Shown here: piece by piece, positions 5,623-9,000 of the stretch
Position numbering within the stretch: position 1 is the first letter of the stretch
How the letters are laid out: every line of letters starts with the position of its first letter
From: an uncultured Collinsella sp.
GTDB taxonomy: Bacteria; Actinomycetota; Coriobacteriia; Coriobacteriales; Coriobacteriaceae
Reading direction: 5' to 3'
DNA length: 9,000 bases
NCBI GenBank assembly: GCA_900550965.1
Contig: URUC01000082.1
Span: forward strand, 1 to 9,000
The notes under the pieces: model-generated
The model's database searches: none
Told to the model about the DNA's origin: nothing
The model's input: the letters and a program-made list of their open reading frames with translations, nothing else
Made by a program: the position numbers and the translations under genes

Positions 5623-7066
5623 TTACTCGACCGTATCGACCGTTGCTGCCACGTTGCCGTCTGCCATGTGCACGCGAATGGCGTCGCCAGGCTTAAAGGT
5701 CTTGGCACTCGTAGCCACACCATCATCGCTGTACGCGATGGAATAGCCGCGAGCAAGCACTTTGAGCGGCGACAGGGCATCGAGCGACGCTGCCGCACGG
5801 CTCAGGTCGGACGCTGGCTTGCTGAGCATCGTGCGCCCTTGATGCTCTAGGCGGGAACTCGCAAGCGTGAGCGCATGGCGCTTACCATCGAGCCCCGAGG
5901 TGCTTGTAATCAGACGCTCGGGAAAGCGCTCAAAGTTGGAGCGGAATGTCCCGACCGAGCGTACTATGGCGCCCGACAGGCGATCGGCAGTCAGCGCAAG
6001 CTCCGATTCGCGACGCTCGACCATAAATGTGGGGTCGTTGAGGCACGGGCGACACGCAGCGGCATCGAGCGCATCACCCAAGCGAGCCGTATAGGTATCC
6101 CAGGCACGGCGACCGCGCTGATCGAGCATCTCCAGGTCGACCTGGGCCGACCCAATCATCGATGCCATCGCGGCACCCAGACGCTGATGGCGCGCCTCGA
6201 GCACATCGGCCAACTCCGTCATAGCCGGCGCCACCGATTCTGCCGCCGCCGTGGGCGTGGAGGCGCGTCGGTCGCTCACCATGTCGCAAATCGAGGTATC
6301 GGGCTCATGGCCAATGCCGGTCACCACGGGCACAGGACAAGCCGCCACCGCGCGGGCAAGCTCCTCGTCATTAAAGGTCATGAGGTCCTCAAAGGAACCG
6401 CCGCCGCGCACCAGCAAAATACAGTCGGGCGCCGGCGTAATGGCGGCGCAAGCCCTCAATGAGCTCGGCCGGCGCACCCTCGCCTTGAACCTTGGCGCCC
6501 ACGCAAACGAGCTCGACGAGCGGGTTGCGACGACGCAATGTACGCTTGACGTCGTCGATTACGGCACCCGAAAGCGAGGTGACGACCGCCACGCGCGAGC
6601 AAAACACCGGGATGCGGCGCTTGCGCGCTTCGTCCATCAGGCCCTCTCGGCGTAGCTTTTCGGCCAGTTGCGCCACTTGTTGACGCAGCAGACCCTCCCC
6701 CGCCAGCGAAAACGAGCGAGCGACAAAGCTCATGCGGCCCGTGGCCTTATAGAGATTGAAGCTGCCCTTAAAGCTCACCTGCATGCCGTCACGCAGATCG
6801 AAGGTACGCTTGAGATAGGCGCCCTTCCAGATGATGCAGTCGACGGCGGCCGAGTCGTCTTTAATCTGGAAGTAACAGTGGCCGCTTCGGGCATTGGGAC
6901 CACGGAAACCCGTGACCTCGCCCAGGACGGTCAGTTGCGGAATAGCATCGAGCGCACCGGCGGCGATCTCTACCGCCTGGCTCACGCTGAGCTCTTTACG
7001 CTCTTGCTCGTCCGAACCGTCGAACTCGGCGGAAACGCTATTGCCGGTTAGATCCCAACCTGCCAC
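5623..7066 (-). pseudogene. xseA: Exodeoxyribonuclease VII large (catalytic) subunit, disrupted by a one-base frameshift
   Basis: The two halves of one XseA lie in adjacent frames. The upstream half (7066 to the frame's stop at 6389) carries the N-terminal OB-fold, from LSVSQAVEIAAGALDAI (about 27-43) through GEVTGF and SGHCYFQIKD, and the start of the catalytic domain (RIPVFCSRVAVVTS, VQGEGAPAELIEGLR). The downstream half, to 5623, continues with ITPAPDCILLVRGGGSFEDL, FNDEELARA, TGIGHEPDTSICD and RASTPTAAAE, the conserved catalytic stretch, then a long helical region. Homology crosses between frames near 6442-6449, where the minus strand reads CGCCGCC. One surplus base there (or two lost) explains the break, and the repaired product would be about 480 residues. 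I start at the GTG at 7066 because AAAGGAGGT lies four bases upstream; an ATG at 7084 precedes that site. A genuine lesion, a sequencing error and strain variation are all possible. Confidence 0.85.
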
Positions 7067-7069
7067 GCA

Positions 7070-7078
7070 ACCTCCTTT
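7070..7078 (-). promoter_or_regulatory. Strong ribosome binding site that sets the xseA start at GTG 7066
   Basis: AAAGGAGGT on the minus strand is nearly a perfect anti-16S match and ends four bases or fewer before GTG at 7064-7066. The same short spacing occurs before both acetate kinase genes. The in-frame ATG at 7082-7084 and TTG at 7091-7093 lie upstream of this site and lack one of their own. Confidence 0.7.
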
Positions 7079-7085
7079 CGTCATC

Positions 7086-7110
7086 GTGCACAAGGGCTTC
7101 GGCCCTGCGC
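7086..7110 (-). other. Stem-loop in the xseA leader
   Basis: On the minus strand GCGCAGGGC pairs with GCCC-T(T)-GTGC around a CGAA loop, with one bulged base and one G-T pair. The core is AGGGC/GCCCT (7093-7097 with 7102-7106). It ends about eight bases before the xseA ribosome site and has no T run, so it looks like a leader structure rather than a terminator. Confidence 0.4.
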
Positions 7111-7135
7111 AAATTCAAGTCCAACACATAGTACA

Positions 7136-7165
7136 GCGCCGCGAGGACACGAATCCCCGCGGCGC
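7136..7165 (-). terminator. GC-rich hairpin after the yugP gene, possible terminator
   Basis: Perfect 8-bp arms GCGCCGCG (7136-7143) and CGCGGCGC (7158-7165), extended inwards by GGA/TCC after one mismatch, form a very stable hairpin 17 nt past the yugP stop codon. There is no T run on the minus strand, so efficient intrinsic termination is doubtful. It may instead stabilise the 3' end or cause partial termination before xseA. Confidence 0.45.
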
Positions 7166-7181
7166 CCAGCGACCCAATTTG

Positions 7182-7886
7182 TTATCGGTTGGAGTTTCTG
7201 TTGTATCGAGCCATAAGATAGAGCAGCTGAATAATCGAGGTGAGCGCCGCAGCCACATAGGTAAGCGCGGCGGCCGTCAGCACCTTCTTGGCACCGTTGA
7301 CCTGCTTGGAGCTCATACCCGACTGCTCAATATACGCCACGGCGCGCCGGCTAGCATCAATCTCGACCGGTAGCGTAACCAGTTGGAACAGCACGCTAAA
7401 CGAGAAGAAGATCAGTGCGAGGGTCGTGAGTCCCGCGATGTTCATAAACAGGCCCATGAGCAGCACGATGGTCCAGGTGTTCTGGGTAAAGTTGACGACC
7501 GGCACGAGGGCGGTACGTACCTTCATCATGGCATAGCCGCTTTGACGCTGCGCGGCATGGCCTGCCTCGTGACAAGCGACAGCAACGCTTGCGACCGAGC
7601 CGCCCGAACGGTTGGAATCCGACAGATACAGGTTATTGTCCTGCGGGTTGTAATGGTCGGTGAGCTCACCGGCGACGCCCTTGATACCCACGGCGTTGCA
7701 ACCGTTGGCGTCGAGCATGCGGCGAGCGACCGTGGCACCCGTGTCGCCGTCCGAGCGAACCTTGGACCACGTCTTGTACGTCGAGTTGATATAGCTCTGC
7801 GCAGCAAGGCCAAGCACTGTACAAACAAGAACAACCAGCAGGTACAGCGGGTCGATGCCAAAGCCATATCCATAGTAATAGGGCAT
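7182..7886 (-). CDS. yugP: YugP-type membrane zinc metallopeptidase
   Basis: This 234-residue protein matches the neutral zinc metallopeptidase family typified by Bacillus YugP, of normal length. A tyrosine- and glycine-rich N terminus (PYYYGYGFGIDPLY) leads into a membrane segment at about 12-32. A soluble part follows, with the YNPQDNNLYLSD stretch and the zinc site HEAGH at 106-110 (His106, Glu107, His110). There are hydrophobic segments at about 126-172, then LPVEIDASRRA (Glu175 probably the third metal ligand), and a last helix at about 203-226. Its substrates are unknown even in well-studied species. The ATG at 7886 has GGAGG seven bases upstream; an in-frame start further up at 7955 would run across the candidate promoter and lacks a ribosome site. 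A strong hairpin separates it from xseA, so it is probably not tightly co-transcribed. Confidence 0.92.
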   Translation of the reverse strand: MPYYYGYGFGIDPLYLLVVLVCTVLGLAAQSYINSTYKTWSKVRSDGDTGATVARRMLDANGCNAVGIKGVAGELTDHYNPQDNNLYLSDSNRSGGSVASVAVACHEAGHAAQRQSGYAMMKVRTALVPVVNFTQNTWTIVLLMGLFMNIAGLTTLALIFFSFSVLFQLVTLPVEIDASRRAVAYIEQSGMSSKQVNGAKKVLTAAALTYVAAALTSIIQLLYLMARYNRNSNR

Positions 7887-7921
7887 GCGAATTCCTCCAA
7901 ATCGAGTTACACGTTGGAGGC

Positions 7922-7962
7922 ATTCTACCCACTCGCCCAGCAGGCAAATCAACATCGATGTT
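7922..7962 (-). promoter_or_regulatory. Candidate yugP promoter overlapped by a 12-bp palindrome
   Basis: On the minus strand TAGAAT (7922-7927) matches five of six -10 positions, and TTGATT (7947-7952) is a plausible -35, though the 19-base spacing is long. The perfect palindrome AACATCGATGTT (7951-7962) touches the -35 box and could bind a dimeric regulator. The leader to the ATG at 7886 would be about 30 nt. Confidence 0.35.
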
Positions 7963-7977
7963 TTGGCAATGTCAGCG

Positions 7978-8077
7978 AAAACGGCCGAGAGCGAGCAAGG
8001 TGACGTGAAAGAGAAGCGACGCGTACTTTGGTACGCGAGCGACGATTGAACGTCAGATTGCCGCTCTCGGCCGTTTG
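7978..8077. repeat. 100-bp inverted-repeat element with 27-28 bp arms and 5-bp flanking direct repeats
   Basis: The arms at 7979-8006 and 8050-8076 pair at 25 positions: 15 contiguous (starting AAACGGCCGAGAGCG), a one-base bulge, four more, two mismatches, then six. The 43 bases between hold a second hairpin, CGCGTAC-TTTG-GTACGCG (8020-8037), and a repeated AGCGACG (8015-8021, 8038-8044). CAGCG lies directly outside each end (7973-7977 and 8078-8082), as a target-site duplication would. It has no coding potential. The layout resembles a small non-autonomous mobile element or a REP-like intergenic repeat. It could also be a structured RNA or a transcription barrier between rnd and yugP. Confidence 0.6.
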
Positions 8078-8089
8078 CAGCGTCGAGCT

Positions 8090-8117
8090 GTTACGCGGTT
8101 TGGTAAAACCGCGTAAC
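8090..8117 (-). other. Perfect 12-bp stem-loop after the RNase D gene, possible terminator
   Basis: GTTACGCGGTTT (8090-8101) and AAACCGCGTAAC (8106-8117) form an uninterrupted 12-bp stem with a 4-base loop, starting 8 nt past the RNase D stop codon on the minus strand. No T run follows on either strand, so it may act as a 3'-end stabiliser or a weak terminator. Confidence 0.55.
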
Positions 8118-8124
8118 TATATAC

Positions 8125-9000
8125 CTATAACAACTCAATCTTTCCGTCCTTCACGGTGAGTCCCATATTGCCGGAAAGCAGATCGTCCAGACGCGAGCCC
8201 ACAAGCTCAAAACGCCAGCCTTCACGCAGGGGGCTCTGCTCGGGATGCTCAATGTAGTCGGCCAGGTCATCGCGCGAGGCAATAACCGAGGTCGCCACTC
8301 CCGAGCGTTCGGCAACCAGGCGGATGAGCGCATACATCAGGTCCGTCACGCTCTCCAGCTCCGGCGAGATCTGACGATGCCCGCGCACCATGAGCGGCAG
8401 GCGATCGTGCGGGCAGCTCGCGCCGCGCTTGATGGCCATGAGCGCACCGTCCACGTCGCGCTCCCCCAACTGATCGGTACCGCGAATGCTACGGAACTCC
8501 TCAACGCGCACGGGATTGCGCTTAACGAGCGCAAGCAGCGTGTCGTCGGACATGACCCACTTGCGTGGGATGTTACGGCGCTCGGCGCGGTCCTCGCGCC
8601 AGGCGGCGAGCTCGCGCGCGATGCCCAACTGGTGACGGCTGCACGAATTGATGCGTTTGACCTTGCGGAACGCCTCGTGGCGATCGGCGCGATAGTGCGA
8701 CTCATCAGCCAGCGGGCGCAGCTCGTCGAGCACCCAGTCCACGCGGCCCAGCTCGCGCAGGCGGCTCATCATCTCGGTATAGGCGACGATCAGGTACTTG
8801 ACGTCATCGATCGCGTACTCAATCTGCTTATCGGTCAGCGGGCGACGCGACCAGTCGGTCAGCGACTCGGTCTTGGGCAGCGAGACGCCGCAAAACGTCT
8901 GCACGAGCGCGCCGTAGGAAATCTGCTGGCGCTCGCCCAAAAAGGCGGCGGCCACCTGCGTGTCAAAAATCGGACGCGGCAGCACGCCTACGGTATGAAG
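8125..9000 (-). CDS. rnd: RNase D family 3'-5' exoribonuclease (5' end outside the window)
   Basis: The visible 291 residues are the C-terminal part of RNase D, which trims tRNA precursors and other RNAs from the 3' end in the cytosol. The stretch PRPIFDTQVAAAFLG, followed by ISYGALVQTFCGV and TDWSRRPL, is characteristic of the family. YAIDDVKYL carries the Tyr and Asp of the third exonuclease motif of DEDDy nucleases. Next is an HRDC domain (HQLGIARELAAWREDRAERRN, IPRKWVMSDDTLLALVKRNP), and a less conserved second helical, HRDC-like region runs to the C terminus. The first two exonuclease motifs, with their metal-binding Asp and Glu, must lie beyond position 9000, so activity cannot be judged. 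The reading frame is open to the window edge; a GTG at 8985 is an internal Val codon, not the start. The stop is TAG at 8125. Confidence 0.92.
   Translation of the reverse strand, partial: LHTVGVLPRPIFDTQVAAAFLGERQQISYGALVQTFCGVSLPKTESLTDWSRRPLTDKQIEYAIDDVKYLIVAYTEMMSRLRELGRVDWVLDELRPLADESHYRADRHEAFRKVKRINSCSRHQLGIARELAAWREDRAERRNIPRKWVMSDDTLLALVKRNPVRVEEFRSIRGTDQLGERDVDGALMAIKRGASCPHDRLPLMVRGHRQISPELESVTDLMYALIRLVAERSGVATSVIASRDDLADYIEHPEQSPLREGWRFELVGSRLDDLLSGNMGLTVKDGKIELL

Noticed and set aside
5875..6462. Plus-strand open frame inside xseA
   Set aside because: It is antisense to the conserved catalytic region of ExoVII, with low-complexity composition typical of a shadow frame.
6389..6477. 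Programmed +1 frameshift in xseA
   Set aside because: No slippery codon followed by a stop is present at the junction, and the family is not known for recoding. A mutation or sequencing error is simpler.
7887..7955. Longer N terminus for the YugP protease
   Set aside because: The extension lacks a ribosome site, overlaps the likely promoter, and is absent from the family's usual N terminus, which begins near the tyrosine-rich stretch.
1..9000. CRISPR arrays, tRNA or rRNA genes, phage or transposase genes
   Set aside because: No regularly spaced repeats, cloverleaf-like sequences, rRNA-like tracts or recombinase motifs were seen on either strand.

Overview
The window looks like chromosomal DNA from a high-GC actinobacterium of the Coriobacteriia, most likely Collinsella or a close relative. 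This is an inference from GC-rich coding sequence, strong AGGAGG-type ribosome sites and the gene set; no rRNA or phylogenetic marker is present to prove it. Every gene I accept is on the minus strand, so transcription runs from high to low coordinates. Long plus-strand open frames are antisense shadows.

In order of transcription: (1) 9000-8125, the 3' part of an RNase D family 3'-5' exonuclease gene, cut by the window edge. (2) 8124-7887, an intergenic stretch with a 12-bp perfect stem-loop and a compact 100-bp inverted-repeat element flanked by 5-bp direct repeats, then a candidate yugP promoter overlapped by a perfect 12-bp palindrome. (3) 7886-7182, a YugP-type membrane zinc metalloprotease. 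(4) 7066-5314, exodeoxyribonuclease VII: xseA (large subunit), broken in this sequence by a one-base frameshift near 6445, followed by an intact xseB (small subunit). (5) 5264-4929, a HinT-like HIT protein with its own candidate promoter. (6) 4887-2715, a LysR-type regulator and an MFS transporter of visibly lower GC than their neighbours, a probable accessory pair. (7) 2594-73, two tandem full-length acetate kinase paralogues, each followed by its own terminator.

Functionally, the right half is nucleic-acid housekeeping (RNase D, ExoVII, HinT) plus a membrane protease. The left half is fermentative energy metabolism: acetate kinase makes ATP from acetyl phosphate, and two copies separated by a terminator suggest independent expression. 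No phosphotransacetylase gene accompanies them. Both kinases share unusual replacements around the acyl-binding pocket (HGGE to QGGW, and Phe to Ala before the catalytic His), while keeping the catalytic Asn, Arg, Asp, His and Glu residues.

I found no CRISPR array, tRNA, rRNA, transposase or phage gene, and no convincing new multi-gene system. The points most worth a second look are the xseA frameshift, the duplicated acetate kinases with altered pockets, the 100-bp MITE-like element, and a terminator-like hairpin inside the lysR coding region.
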